A stretch of 64,000 bases of DNA, from NCBI GenBank assembly GCA_963818925.1, contig CAWFTN010000002.1, positions 71,501 to 135,500 of the forward strand. The letters run 5' to 3'. Numbering within the stretch: position 1 is the stretch's first letter; every line of letters begins with the position of its first letter. Both the position numbers and the translations under genes were made by a program. Positions 33,157-41,566 of the stretch are shown here, one piece after another. The DNA comes from JAMXLG01 sp963818925. GTDB lineage: Bacteria > Vulcanimicrobiota > Vulcanimicrobiia > Vulcanimicrobiales > Vulcanimicrobiaceae. The notes under the pieces are model-generated. The model did no database searches, was not told the DNA's origin, and saw nothing but the letters and a program-made list of their open reading frames with translations.

Positions 33157-34368
33157 TTACGCAGAAGCGCGCGTTGTCGTCGTTGCGGCGTACACGTGAA
33201 GCACGGTGGCCTCATCCTGAGCCGGAATCGTTCCCGTAGTCGCGATCTGCGCGATGAGCGCCGCGATGCGACGCGAGCTGCGCACCGGCGCGACCCGCTC
33301 CTGATTGCGACGAATTTCTTCCAACCGGTGCGGCGTGCGAATCAACGTGCGCACGGCTTGGATGACTTGGCCGGCGCCGTGCAGTGCAATTGCGCCGAGG
33401 CCATTGTTGCGGACAAAATCTACATTTCCGCGTTCTTGTCCCGGAACATAGTCGTACACGACCACAGGTAATTGCGCCGCGTTCGCTTCCGCGAGAGATC
33501 CGGGTCCGGCTTTGGTGACGAGCAGGTCGACCGCGCGGAAATATTCGGGAATCTTGTTCGTGAAGCCGAGGACCGTCATCGGCGTCGGCAGCGACTGCTG
33601 CATCTCTTCCAGTTTTTGTTTGAGCGGTTCGTTTCGTCCGCAGACGACGAGCAAGTGAGTCGGAAGGTTCGCTTTCGCGAGCGCGAGCGTCGTCGGCAAC
33701 AGTTTGCCGCCGCCCTCACCGCCGGCCATGAGCGTCACGATCAACTTGTCTTGCGGGAGTCCGAGCGAATTGCGAAGCTCTTTCTTCGTTCCGACGACGT
33801 CGTCAAATTTCGGATCAATCGGCTGGCCGAGCAAACGCAGGCGTGACGGCGAGATGCCGCGTGAAAGCGCGCGTTCGTACACTTCACGGGCGGGAACGAC
33901 CACGGCGTCCGCATCGGGCATCAGCCACGATTCATGGACCTTGCCGAGGTCGGTGATCACGGTCACGATGGGAATGTTTTCCATTCCAGCGTCGGCGCGC
34001 GCGCGAAGAGCTGCATGATTCAGAAGCGGGTGAACGGAGACGATGACATCGGGCTTATAACTGAGGAAGAGGTCGCGAAGGCGTTCCCGGTAGAGCGGCT
34101 CACAGAAGCGAACGAGAGCCCGATACCGGCGTCTTCCGTTCGTGGCGTAGTAGAGCGCTCCGTACACCGGCGGCGCGTAGCGCAGCGCCATGCTGTAGCC
34201 CAGACCGAGCTGGGTCAATGGAAAGGAACAATGCGCAGCGACATCCTCGATGCGATGCTCGAAGGCAAACGGCTCTTTGATCTCGTCCAGAGCAGCCGTG
34301 ATTGCGTTTGAGGCGCTTCGGTGGCCGCCGCCGGTGTCCGAGATCAAAAAGAGTGCCCGTTTGGTCAA
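33157..34368 (-). CDS. MGDG-synthase / UgtP-like glycosyltransferase (GT28)
   Basis: 403 residues. The N-terminal DTGGGHRSASNAITAALDEI is the acceptor-domain signature of monogalactosyldiacylglycerol synthase/processive diacylglycerol glucosyltransferases; VTVITDLGKVHESWLMPDAD follows. The C-terminal half has VTLMAGGEGGGKLLP and the UDP-sugar site VTKAGPGSLAEANAAQLPVVVYD with a G-x-x-S-x-x-E pattern. It probably adds sugar to diacylglycerol at the inner membrane. The convergent SDR ends 12 bases away, and the hydroxylase-like gene upstream on the same strand is 12 bases away, which suggests a shared transcript. Confidence 0.88.
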   Translation of the reverse strand: MTKRALFLISDTGGGHRSASNAITAALDEIKEPFAFEHRIEDVAAHCSFPLTQLGLGYSMALRYAPPVYGALYYATNGRRRYRALVRFCEPLYRERLRDLFLSYKPDVIVSVHPLLNHAALRARADAGMENIPIVTVITDLGKVHESWLMPDADAVVVPAREVYERALSRGISPSRLRLLGQPIDPKFDDVVGTKKELRNSLGLPQDKLIVTLMAGGEGGGKLLPTTLALAKANLPTHLLVVCGRNEPLKQKLEEMQQSLPTPMTVLGFTNKIPEYFRAVDLLVTKAGPGSLAEANAAQLPVVVYDYVPGQERGNVDFVRNNGLGAIALHGAGQVIQAVRTLIRTPHRLEEIRRNQERVAPVRSSRRIAALIAQIATTGTIPAQDEATVLHVYAATTTTRASA

Positions 34369-34380
34369 TATGATTGGCTC

Positions 34381-34908
34381 CTAAGCCCTCACCGGCGCAC
34401 GTTTCGAGCGACGGAGAGCTGCATTTCGTACGCGCCGGCTGGTCGGGGCAAGTTTGGCAAGTAGGGCCCGAGCCGGGGCGTCGTAAAAGCGGAAGATGTC
34501 GCCAAACTCGATATCGGGGTTTCGGTGGTGGCCGTCGTGGTCCTCGGGCAGGACGATTTGGAGCGGGCGCGCGATGGCGCGCATCCAGGCCGGGGTACGC
34601 CATCCGATTTCTGTCGTATGGCGCCACCAGACGTGAAGTTGTCCGAGTACGAGGCCGAGAAGGGCGCCCGGCCACGAAATCTGCCAAACCATCGCTGCAA
34701 TCACGACGTACGGAACTGCACCGAGGATTCCATCAAGGAGAACTTCGGGGCTACGCGAGATAACCGCGTGATCCCAATACGAGCGGCGGCGATCGTGATG
34801 CGTGCGCAAGTGCAGCGTGAACCAAAGATGCTGCGGCACATGATAGAAGAATGTCGATGCAAAATCTCCTACCACAAGTACGATGAGCGTCGCCAGCGCT
34901 AGATGCAT
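34381..34908 (-). CDS. Fatty acid hydroxylase / sterol desaturase superfamily membrane protein
   Basis: 175 residues with several hydrophobic stretches and three histidine boxes: HLRTHH near residue 33, HVWWRH near 91 and HDGHH near 123, consistent with the di-iron centre of integral membrane hydroxylases. The length is short compared with most members (about 250-300), but the boxes are complete. It probably hydroxylates a lipid at the inner membrane; the product could be used by the co-directional MGDG-synthase-like enzyme. ATG start at 34906-34908 is half of the ATGCAT palindrome shared with the divergent gene; GAAGGAAAC lies upstream. Confidence 0.8.
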   Translation of the reverse strand: MHLALATLIVLVVGDFASTFFYHVPQHLWFTLHLRTHHDRRRSYWDHAVISRSPEVLLDGILGAVPYVVIAAMVWQISWPGALLGLVLGQLHVWWRHTTEIGWRTPAWMRAIARPLQIVLPEDHDGHHRNPDIEFGDIFRFYDAPARALLAKLAPTSRRVRNAALRRSKRAPVRA

Positions 34909-35622
34909 TTGAAGCGTTTCCTTCGTCCTAAGACCGTCGTTGTTCTCGCTGCCGCGTTGTTGTGCGGCTGCGCTTCATCTACCTTCGACCGTACAATGCA
35001 TGCAAGCAGCAATGCAACTCCTCAACTCGCCCGCGTGCTTAACACCGCATTAAGCTGGCCGTCTCCGGCGAAAGTCGACGCGCTTCTCGGCGCGCGGCTC
35101 GTAGAAGACGGATCGCGTATTTCTTACCCGGAATTGGCAATAGCTCGCGGGGTCATGCGGACGAATCCACGGATCACCGCGGCCGGCGCGCTTGCGCTTG
35201 CGGATGCGACCGTGCGCGCGGCTCGTGACCACGGTTTACCTCCCGAGTTTCTCGCCGCAACCCTCTTGCAAGAGTCGGCCTTCGACCCCGGTGCCGTCTC
35301 ACCCGCGGGTGCCGTCGGGATCGCACAATTTACGATCGATACCGCCGATTCGTACGGCGTAGACCCATTCGATCCGTTCGATGCGATTGATGGCGCGGCA
35401 CGGCTCCTCAGTTTGTACTACCGCGCCTACCGTTTACAGTATGACGACGACGCATTCGCAACGGCGCTCGCCGCATATAATGCCGGACCCGGCGCCGTGG
35501 CGGAGTATCACGGCGTTCCGCCGTACGCGGAAACGAAAGAGTATGTCGCATTGATCTACGAGCGATGGGCCCGGATTGCCGGATACGAACGCGAACGACA
35601 AGAGTTTCACCGCGGCCGTTGA
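34903..35622 (+). CDS. Lipoprotein lytic transglycosylase (SLT domain)
   Basis: 239 residues. The N-terminus VVVLAAALLCGCAS is a lipobox signal. The SLT domain starts near residue 105: LLQESAFDPGAVSPAGAVGI has the catalytic glutamate in E-S-x-F/Y, then AQFTIDTADSYGVDPFDP, and AAYNAGPGAVAEYHGVPP is the conserved Y-N-A-G-x-G-x-V motif. It cleaves peptidoglycan glycan strands to 1,6-anhydro products from the outer-membrane periplasmic face. The start ATG 34903 overlaps the divergent start; TTG 34909 (MKRFLRPK) is an alternative. The next lipoprotein gene is ten bases on. Confidence 0.88.
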   Translation: MHLKRFLRPKTVVVLAAALLCGCASSTFDRTMHASSNATPQLARVLNTALSWPSPAKVDALLGARLVEDGSRISYPELAIARGVMRTNPRITAAGALALADATVRAARDHGLPPEFLAATLLQESAFDPGAVSPAGAVGIAQFTIDTADSYGVDPFDPFDAIDGAARLLSLYYRAYRLQYDDDAFATALAAYNAGPGAVAEYHGVPPYAETKEYVALIYERWARIAGYERERQEFHRGR

Positions 35623-35632
35623 AGCTCGCGCC

Positions 35633-36097
35633 ATGAAAGCACGGCTTTTTCTCATCGCCGGTGCGGTTGCGGTTGTAATGGGATGCGGCAGCGCAACCGA
35701 CGCGATTACCTTCCAAGCCCCGCCGTCGTTTCATTCAAAAGCATCGCTGGGCCCATTCATGCAAGTATGGGCGGCGGCGCCGCACCACGATATCGTCTTG
35801 CTTTCCATGCCGACGCAAATCGATTTGGACAAGACGGTGTCGCAAGCAGATTTAAATGATGCCCGTCTTCAAAAGAAGGAACGCATCAAGATTTGCAGCG
35901 GCACGCAAGACGCGCTCTTCGTCATTTTGCAAGGCGAGTCAAAGGTCGACGATGACTCCTCTTCGGAACCGTCGGAGATCCAGTTTTTGGCCACGGATGT
36001 CAGGGGTAAGACGTACATGGCGATGTACGCCCGGCCGCTCCACTCTACGGCCGATCCTGCTGCTGAAGCTGCTATCCGGAACGTTTGCCCGAAATAA
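35633..36097 (+). CDS. Lipoprotein of unknown function
   Basis: 154 residues from ATG 35633, right after the lytic transglycosylase gene and probably in its operon. Signal and lipobox: ARLFLIAGAVAVVMGCGS. The mature part has ASLGPFMQVWAAAPHHDIVL, QDALFVILQGESKVDDDSSS and a C-terminal AIRNVCPK whose cysteine may pair with KICSGT. No family recognised. Confidence 0.65.
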   Translation: MKARLFLIAGAVAVVMGCGSATDAITFQAPPSFHSKASLGPFMQVWAAAPHHDIVLLSMPTQIDLDKTVSQADLNDARLQKKERIKICSGTQDALFVILQGESKVDDDSSSEPSEIQFLATDVRGKTYMAMYARPLHSTADPAAEAAIRNVCPK

Positions 36098-36163
36098 CGT
36101 CCTGTGACTGAAACCGGTCTCCCGTTTGGGGCGTTGGGGTTGTAAACCGTTCCCGGAGGGTCT

Positions 36164-37168
36164 ATGTACCGACCAATCGCCTCGAGCACGAAGAACCGGT
36201 TCGAGATCGTCGAACTGCCTCGCGCTGCTGCGGGCCATACCTTTGCCGATGACGTCCTCGAAGGCTTGAGCGCGTCGCCGAAGCGGCTGGCCTCCAAATA
36301 TTTTTACGATGATCTCGGTTCGTCGCTCTTCGAAGCGATCACGCATCTTCCCGAGTACTATCTGACCGCCGCTGAAACTGAAATTCTCCGCGATTGGGGA
36401 TGGGAGATCGTCCGCGTTCTGGGTGAGCCGGTCGATTTTCTCGAGTTGGGCAGCGGAAGCGCGACGAAAACCCGGCTCCTGATCGGGGAAGCGCTACGCG
36501 CGCAGAAGGCGCTCGTTTATAGCCCAATCGATATTTCGGCCGATGCATTGCGAGCATCATCGTCGTCGTTGGTCGAAAGTTTTCCGGCGCTTTCCGTGCG
36601 GGCGTATTCCGGTGATTACTTCACCGTGCTCAAGTCGGGTGTGTTGCGGTTCGAGCGTCGCGTGCTCGCGATGCTGATGGGATCGAACATCGGAAATTAC
36701 ACGCGGCCCGACGCGCGTGCGCTCGTCAAGCTCGTCGCCGACGCCTTGCGGCCGGGTGATGGACTCTTGCTCGGAACGGATCGCAAAAAAGATGCTGCCG
36801 TATTGGAGCGCGCGTACGACGATCCGACCGGCGTAACGTCCGCGTTCGATAAAAACGTGCTCGGACGAATCAACCGCGAATTGGGTGGCGGTTTCGATTT
36901 GCGATCGTTCCGCCACGTTGCGGAGTACGATCAAAAGCGTGGGGCCGTCCACTCGTACCTCGAGTCGTTGTGCGAACAAAACGTGGCGATCGACGCGCTT
37001 AAGACGATCGTGCATTTCCGCGCCGGCGAACGGATTCACACCGAATCCTCGCATAAGTTCGACGACAACGATATCGCGGCGCTTGCGACCGGAACCGGTT
37101 TCAACGTGTCACATGTTTGGCACGATAAGGCCAAATGCTTCAATCTGCATCTGCTCGTCAAAGGGTAG
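36164..37168 (+). CDS. egtD: L-histidine N-alpha-methyltransferase EgtD-like
   Basis: 334 residues, near the 321 of mycobacterial EgtD. SPKRLASKYFYDDLGSSLFE and ITHLPEYYLTAAETEIL match the N-terminal signature, FLELGSGSATKTRLLI is the SAM loop, LMGSNIGNYTRPDA matches the substrate-site G-S-N-I-G-N motif, and FNVSHVWHDKAKCFNLHLLV the C-terminus. EgtD trimethylates histidine to hercynine, the ergothioneine precursor. No egtB, egtC or egtE is in the window. An S9 peptidase gene follows by 27 bases. The histidine-binding residues need alignment to separate EgtD from other betaine-forming homologues. Confidence 0.85.
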   Translation: MYRPIASSTKNRFEIVELPRAAAGHTFADDVLEGLSASPKRLASKYFYDDLGSSLFEAITHLPEYYLTAAETEILRDWGWEIVRVLGEPVDFLELGSGSATKTRLLIGEALRAQKALVYSPIDISADALRASSSSLVESFPALSVRAYSGDYFTVLKSGVLRFERRVLAMLMGSNIGNYTRPDARALVKLVADALRPGDGLLLGTDRKKDAAVLERAYDDPTGVTSAFDKNVLGRINRELGGGFDLRSFRHVAEYDQKRGAVHSYLESLCEQNVAIDALKTIVHFRAGERIHTESSHKFDDNDIAALATGTGFNVSHVWHDKAKCFNLHLLVKG

Positions 37169-37195
37169 GCACGACCGCGCGCGAACGCGCGCAGG

Positions 37196-39250
37196 ATGAA
37201 GTGCTTTGTAACGCTCGCACTTGCGGCGGCGGTATACGCCGCGCCGGTGGCCGCTGCCGCGCGCCCCGTTGCTGCGGAAGACCTCTTTCACATGAATCTT
37301 CTGCAGCAGGCAGCGATCTCGCCAGACGGTTCACACGTCGCCGTCGTGCGCCAGCGGATGAACGGTCCGAAAAACACGTACGACTCGACGGTGCTGTTGG
37401 TCGACGTTGCGCGCGCAACGACGATTGACGCGACGAAGGGGACGACCGACGGCGACATCGCGTGGTCGCCGGATTCAAAGTACCTGTACTTCGGCCGTTC
37501 GCAGCCGAAGAAACGTCCGCAAATTTTCCGTTACGATATCGCAACGGCGAAGATCGTGCAGATCAGCAATATCAAGAACGGTGCGAGCGGTCCCGTTCCT
37601 TCGCACGACGGCAAACGCATCGCGTTCACCGTCGTCGATACCGATCCGGCGCCGAATGCGCGGATCGATTTTGCGAAAGCCGGATTCACGCCGTCCAAAG
37701 ACGAGAAGAAGAGCGACATACGCACGATCGATGAGCTCTTCTACGAAGTCAACGGTCAAGGGTTCGTCTACGATAAGCACCCGCATATTTGGGTGATGAA
37801 CGCCGATGGGTCGGGCGCGCGCCAAATTACGAGTGGCCGGTTCGGCGAGAGCAATTACCTCTGGTCGGCCGACGGACGAATGCTCGTGTTCAACTCACTG
37901 CAGCACGACGCAGTTGACGGCGGTCCGAACGACATCTACACCGTCTCCGCCGACGGCGGCTCGCCGGTGAAGATGGCATCCGACAAACCCGCGAACAACC
38001 TGTTTTTCGTTTCGCGACGTTCGAACCGGTTGATCTATGGTGCCGACGACGTGACCGATCCCGCGTCGTACGCGGCGATGCGATGGTCAAACTTCGACGG
38101 TACCGGCGTGCACGAATTCGTTGCGGCCAATGCCTTTTCGTTCGGTGACGCGTTGCTCGCCGACATGAAAGAAGGCGGAGGAGCCTGCGGCGATCTGCTG
38201 CCCGACGAAAAACGCGCGGTGATCAATGCCGACGGCCCGGGATATGCGAATCTCCGGTACCTCGATCTCGAAAGCGGTCAGTTGAGCGATCTCACGCCGC
38301 CGCGCGGTGAAGCATTTTCATGCTCGCTCTCCAGCGACGGCAAGCGTGTTGCTTATCTCTACAGCAATTTCACGCATCCGTCCGATCTGTACGTCGTCGA
38401 TATTCCGGGCGGCATGCCGCGTCAGCTCACCCGCGTGAACGATGCGTATCTGCATGAAGTGACGCTTTCCACGCCGCAGCCGTTCACCGTCAAAGACTCC
38501 GCGGGATTTACCGTCCATGCGTGGTTCATGCCCGCGCTAACCGGTAAAGCACCGCATCCGACGTTGCTCGACATTCACGGCGGGCCCGAGACGCAGTTCG
38601 GCGATACGTTTTTTCAGGAGTTCCAATATTGGGCCGGACTGGGGTATAACGTCGTCTTTTCCGATCCTCGCGGAAGCGTCGGATTCGGGTATCCCTTTGA
38701 AGCGGCGCTGACGAAGAGCTACGGCGATGCGATGTTCGAAGACGTGCAAGCTGTCATGGATGACGCCGTGAAGCGTCCCGAAGTCGATGCAACGCGTCTC
38801 GCTGTGACCGGCGGATCGTACGGCGGCTACGCGACGCTATGGGTCGTCTCGCATACCGATCGCTATAAAACCGCGATTGCGGAGCGTGCCGTTGATAATC
38901 TGGTCACCGAAAACAACGGCGCTGATTTCGCGTCGAAGAACGGTTTGGGCGGTTTCTATCAGTGGGGAAATCCGTGGGATACATCGAGCTTGTGGCAGAC
39001 GATGTCGCCCATTAACTATGTGAAAGACGTGCACACGCCGATGATGATCCTGCACTCCGAATTAGACACGCGGACGCCACCCGATCAAACGATCACGTGG
39101 TTCACCTTGCTCAAAATTCTCGGCCAAAAGATCACGTTCGTTGACGTGCCGGGTGAAACGCACGATCTCAACCGCACCGGCGCTCCGATTCACCGCGTCG
39201 AGCGGCTTCACATCATGGCGGATTGGATGAATTCCTACCTTCACCCCTAG
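37196..39250 (+). CDS. S9-family (prolyl oligopeptidase-type) exported serine peptidase
   Basis: 684 residues with signal peptide FVTLALAAAVYAAPVAAAAR. The N-terminal two-thirds is a beta-propeller with TolB-like repeats (AISPDGSHVAVVRQRMN, DIAWSPDSKYLYFGRS). The C-terminal hydrolase domain has LDIHGGPETQFGDTFFQEF, catalytic S541 in GGSYGGYA, D624 in SELDTRTP and H656 in GETHDL. It would release dipeptides or acyl-amino acids from peptides in the periplasm. The stop codon is seven bases before the hairpin repeat at 39257. Confidence 0.93.
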   Translation: MKCFVTLALAAAVYAAPVAAAARPVAAEDLFHMNLLQQAAISPDGSHVAVVRQRMNGPKNTYDSTVLLVDVARATTIDATKGTTDGDIAWSPDSKYLYFGRSQPKKRPQIFRYDIATAKIVQISNIKNGASGPVPSHDGKRIAFTVVDTDPAPNARIDFAKAGFTPSKDEKKSDIRTIDELFYEVNGQGFVYDKHPHIWVMNADGSGARQITSGRFGESNYLWSADGRMLVFNSLQHDAVDGGPNDIYTVSADGGSPVKMASDKPANNLFFVSRRSNRLIYGADDVTDPASYAAMRWSNFDGTGVHEFVAANAFSFGDALLADMKEGGGACGDLLPDEKRAVINADGPGYANLRYLDLESGQLSDLTPPRGEAFSCSLSSDGKRVAYLYSNFTHPSDLYVVDIPGGMPRQLTRVNDAYLHEVTLSTPQPFTVKDSAGFTVHAWFMPALTGKAPHPTLLDIHGGPETQFGDTFFQEFQYWAGLGYNVVFSDPRGSVGFGYPFEAALTKSYGDAMFEDVQAVMDDAVKRPEVDATRLAVTGGSYGGYATLWVVSHTDRYKTAIAERAVDNLVTENNGADFASKNGLGGFYQWGNPWDTSSLWQTMSPINYVKDVHTPMMILHSELDTRTPPDQTITWFTLLKILGQKITFVDVPGETHDLNRTGAPIHRVERLHIMADWMNSYLHP

Positions 39251-39256
39251 CTCCGG

Positions 39257-39311
39257 TCTCATCCTGAGCGAAGGTGCGAAGCGACTCCGCTGCGCTGCGC
39301 TCAGGATGACA
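39257..39311. repeat. Hairpin repeat between convergent genes
   Basis: The arms TCATCCTGAGCG (39259-39270) and CGCTCAGGATGA (39298-39309) form a 12-base-pair inverted repeat around a GC-rich spacer. The same arms occur at 55501-55600, 55621-55721 and, single-armed, at 10026. It sits between the S9 peptidase gene and the convergent ABC permease gene, and runs into the last codons of the permease, providing its TGA. It may act as a bidirectional terminator or as a REP-like element. Confidence 0.75.
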
Positions 39312-39921
39312 CGGAGGTATACACGCGTTCGATCGATCGTACAGCAAGATCGATTGCGATAGCCAAGGCGGATACGGCGATGCTTCCGGCGACGATCTCA
39401 TCGTTGTGATGGAGGGCGAGGCCGGTGAAAATGAGCGCGCCTAATCCGCCGGCGCCGACGTAACCTCCTAGAGTCGCGAGTGCAACCATGGCAATTGCCG
39501 CGATGCGAACGCCGCCGAGAATCACCGGAGCCGCGAGCGGCAATTCGACGCGCACGAGCGATTGTCGCTGCGACATACCGAGACCGAGCGCCGCATCGCG
39601 AACGGCCGGGTCGACGCCCTGGATTCCCGCGACGACGTTGCGGACGAGCATGAACTGTGCGTAGGCAACGAGCGCGATGAAGATGGGAAGCGGCCCGAGA
39701 CCGACAGCTTGCACCAGCAATGCCAGCAACGCCAGACTCGGAATCGTGTAGATCGCACCGAGAGTGCCGAGCAGCAGCGGCGCTTGCCGTTTTGCGCGCG
39801 TCGCGACGATCCCGAGCGGAAGCGCGATGGCAAGTGCAACGGCGAGCGCAATCGCAACGAGTTCGAGATGCGCGCCAAGCAGCGCCAGCACGCGTGCGGG
39901 GTGCGCTTGTAAGTAGCTCAC
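39301..39921 (-). CDS. ABC importer permease, OpuC/OsmU-like (second)
   Basis: 206 residues, five or six helices. AIYTIPSLALLALLVQAVGL and GLGMSQRQSLVRVELPLAAP match the glycine-betaine/choline permease family; the latter is the EAA loop that contacts the ATPase. Overlaps the ATPase gene by four bases. Its last residues (YTSVSS) and stop lie within the hairpin repeat, so its natural C-terminus may have been replaced or trimmed. Confidence 0.88.
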   Translation of the reverse strand: MSYLQAHPARVLALLGAHLELVAIALAVALAIALPLGIVATRAKRQAPLLLGTLGAIYTIPSLALLALLVQAVGLGPLPIFIALVAYAQFMLVRNVVAGIQGVDPAVRDAALGLGMSQRQSLVRVELPLAAPVILGGVRIAAIAMVALATLGGYVGAGGLGALIFTGLALHHNDEIVAGSIAVSALAIAIDLAVRSIERVYTSVSS

Positions 39922-40694
39922 GAGCGGCTTGCGTCGCTTCTCAGGCGCGCAATCACCTCGTCCGGCGCGAACAGCTCGGCGACAAATGGGGTTGCCGGCT
40001 CGCGGAGGATCTCCATCGGCGATGCAATTTGCTCTACGTGTCCAGCGTTGAGCACGACGACGCGATCGGCAAGATGAAGCGACTCGTTGACGTCGTGCGT
40101 GACGAAGATCGTCGTCGATCCCGTGGAGCGCACGATTCGCAGCAGCTCGACCTGCAACTCGCGCCGTACGATGGCGTCGAGCGCGCCGAACGGCTCGTCC
40201 ATCAAGAGCGCTTGCGGCCGCGCGGCGAGTGCACGAGCCACGCCGACACGTTGTGCTTCGCCTCCCGAGAGTTCGCGCGGACGGCGGTTGCGGTAGCGAG
40301 AGGGATCGAGTCGAACCAATTCCAGCATCTCATCGACGCGCGCATCGATCTGCGCGCGCGGCCAACCGAGAAGCGACGGTACGACTGCGATGTTCTGCGC
40401 GACGCTCATATGCGGAAAGAGACCGGTGGCTTGGATCGCGTACCCGATACTCCGCCGCACCGCGATCGGATCCAGCGCTGCGATGTCGGTGCCGTCGAGC
40501 AAAATGCTGCCGCCCGTCAACGGCACCAGCCGGTTCACCGTCCGCAACAGCGTTGTTTTTCCGCATCCGGACGGCCCGACGAGCGTGACGAGCTCTCCCG
40601 CGTGCACGTCGAGATTGATGTCGTTGATTGCGTCGTGGTCGGCCTCGATATATCGCGCGCTCACGCCCTTGAACTGAATCGATGAACCGCTCAC
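39918..40694 (-). CDS. ABC importer ATPase, OpuCA-like
   Basis: 258 residues from GTG 40694. Walker A is GPSGCGKTT, the Q-loop AIQATGLFPHMSV, the signature ELSGGEAQRVGVARALA, Walker B ALLMDEPFGALD and the H-loop IFVTHDVNESLHLADRV. No C-terminal CBS pair is present; OpuCA of Bacillus has one and uses it for ionic-strength sensing, so this transporter probably lacks that control. Start overlaps the binding-protein stop (GTGA). It powers the betaine-type importer with the flanking permeases. Confidence 0.92.
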   Translation of the reverse strand: MSGSSIQFKGVSARYIEADHDAINDINLDVHAGELVTLVGPSGCGKTTLLRTVNRLVPLTGGSILLDGTDIAALDPIAVRRSIGYAIQATGLFPHMSVAQNIAVVPSLLGWPRAQIDARVDEMLELVRLDPSRYRNRRPRELSGGEAQRVGVARALAARPQALLMDEPFGALDAIVRRELQVELLRIVRSTGSTTIFVTHDVNESLHLADRVVVLNAGHVEQIASPMEILREPATPFVAELFAPDEVIARLRSDASRS

Positions 40695-41566
40695 GCGCGC
40701 ACGTTCCGTAAGAATGCCGCTGCGACGTCCGCGGGATCTTGTTGGCGATCTTCCACGGCGGCGTTCATTTCGGCCGCGTCGGTGCTCGTGATGTGCGGCG
40801 AGACCGCATTGAGCGCGCCGACGAGTTTCGAATCCGATGCAGTAGCGGCTCGCAGCACCGGCGCGACATTGTAGGGCGGCCACAAATGCTTGTCGTCTTG
40901 CAATACGACGAGGTGGTTCGTCGAGATCGCGCCGTCGGTGGTAAAGGCCGTCGCAATATCGGCTGCGCCGGCGAGCAGCGCTTGATATTTGAGCGCGATG
41001 TCGAACGTGTGAATGCTCTCGAAATGGAATCCGCCGTAGAGCCGCTGCAGTCCCGGCAAGCCGTCGGCGCGCGTGAGAAACTCCGGAATTGTCGCTAGCC
41101 GCAAACGGCTCGAGACCGGCGCAAGATCGGAGAGCGCGCGCAGTTTGTACTTCGCCGCAAGCTGCTGCGTCGTCGCGAGCGCTTGCGAGTCGTTCATCGG
41201 AGAGGCGGGAAGCCACCGCAAATCGTAGCGGCGCGCGAACTCGCGTTGCACGATAGCGAAGATCGCGCGGGGATCGGCCACCGGTGCGTGATGCAGCACG
41301 TCGATCAACGCGGTTCCCGTGTACTCGGGATAAAGATCGATATCGCCGCGTTGCATAGCGGCAAGCGCGATTTGCGTCGAGCCGAGATTCAGCCGGCGTT
41401 CGACGCGATACCCGGCCGCTTCGAGCGTCTGCGCGTAAATCTCGCCGATTACGATTGATTCGGTGAAGTTCTTCGAACCGACGTTGATGGCGCTGCGTGA
41501 CTGACATGACGCAACCAACGGCGCCGATGCGATCAATGCAAGCGCGCGCGCACGCGAAAGCCTCAC
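40691..41566 (-). CDS. Osmoprotectant/betaine-type substrate-binding lipoprotein, OpuCC-like
   Basis: 291 residues with a lipobox-type signal, ALIASAPLVASCQS. INVGSKNFTESIVIGEIYAQ and GDIDLYPEYTGTALIDVLHH are the two hallmark segments of OpuC/OsmX/EgtU-type binding proteins (S-K-x-F-T-E and Y-P-E-Y-T-G-T). This family binds quaternary amines such as glycine betaine, carnitine, choline or ergothioneine in an aromatic cage. The substrate here is not determined. One base separates its start from the end of the first permease gene. Confidence 0.9.
   Translation of the reverse strand: MRLSRARALALIASAPLVASCQSRSAINVGSKNFTESIVIGEIYAQTLEAAGYRVERRLNLGSTQIALAAMQRGDIDLYPEYTGTALIDVLHHAPVADPRAIFAIVQREFARRYDLRWLPASPMNDSQALATTQQLAAKYKLRALSDLAPVSSRLRLATIPEFLTRADGLPGLQRLYGGFHFESIHTFDIALKYQALLAGAADIATAFTTDGAISTNHLVVLQDDKHLWPPYNVAPVLRAATASDSKLVGALNAVSPHITSTDAAEMNAAVEDRQQDPADVAAAFLRNVRA

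Noticed and set aside
33211..33225. CTCATCCTGAGCC resembling the hairpin repeat arm
   Set aside because: It lies within the coding sequence of the glycosyltransferase, has no second arm and is explained by codons for the protein.
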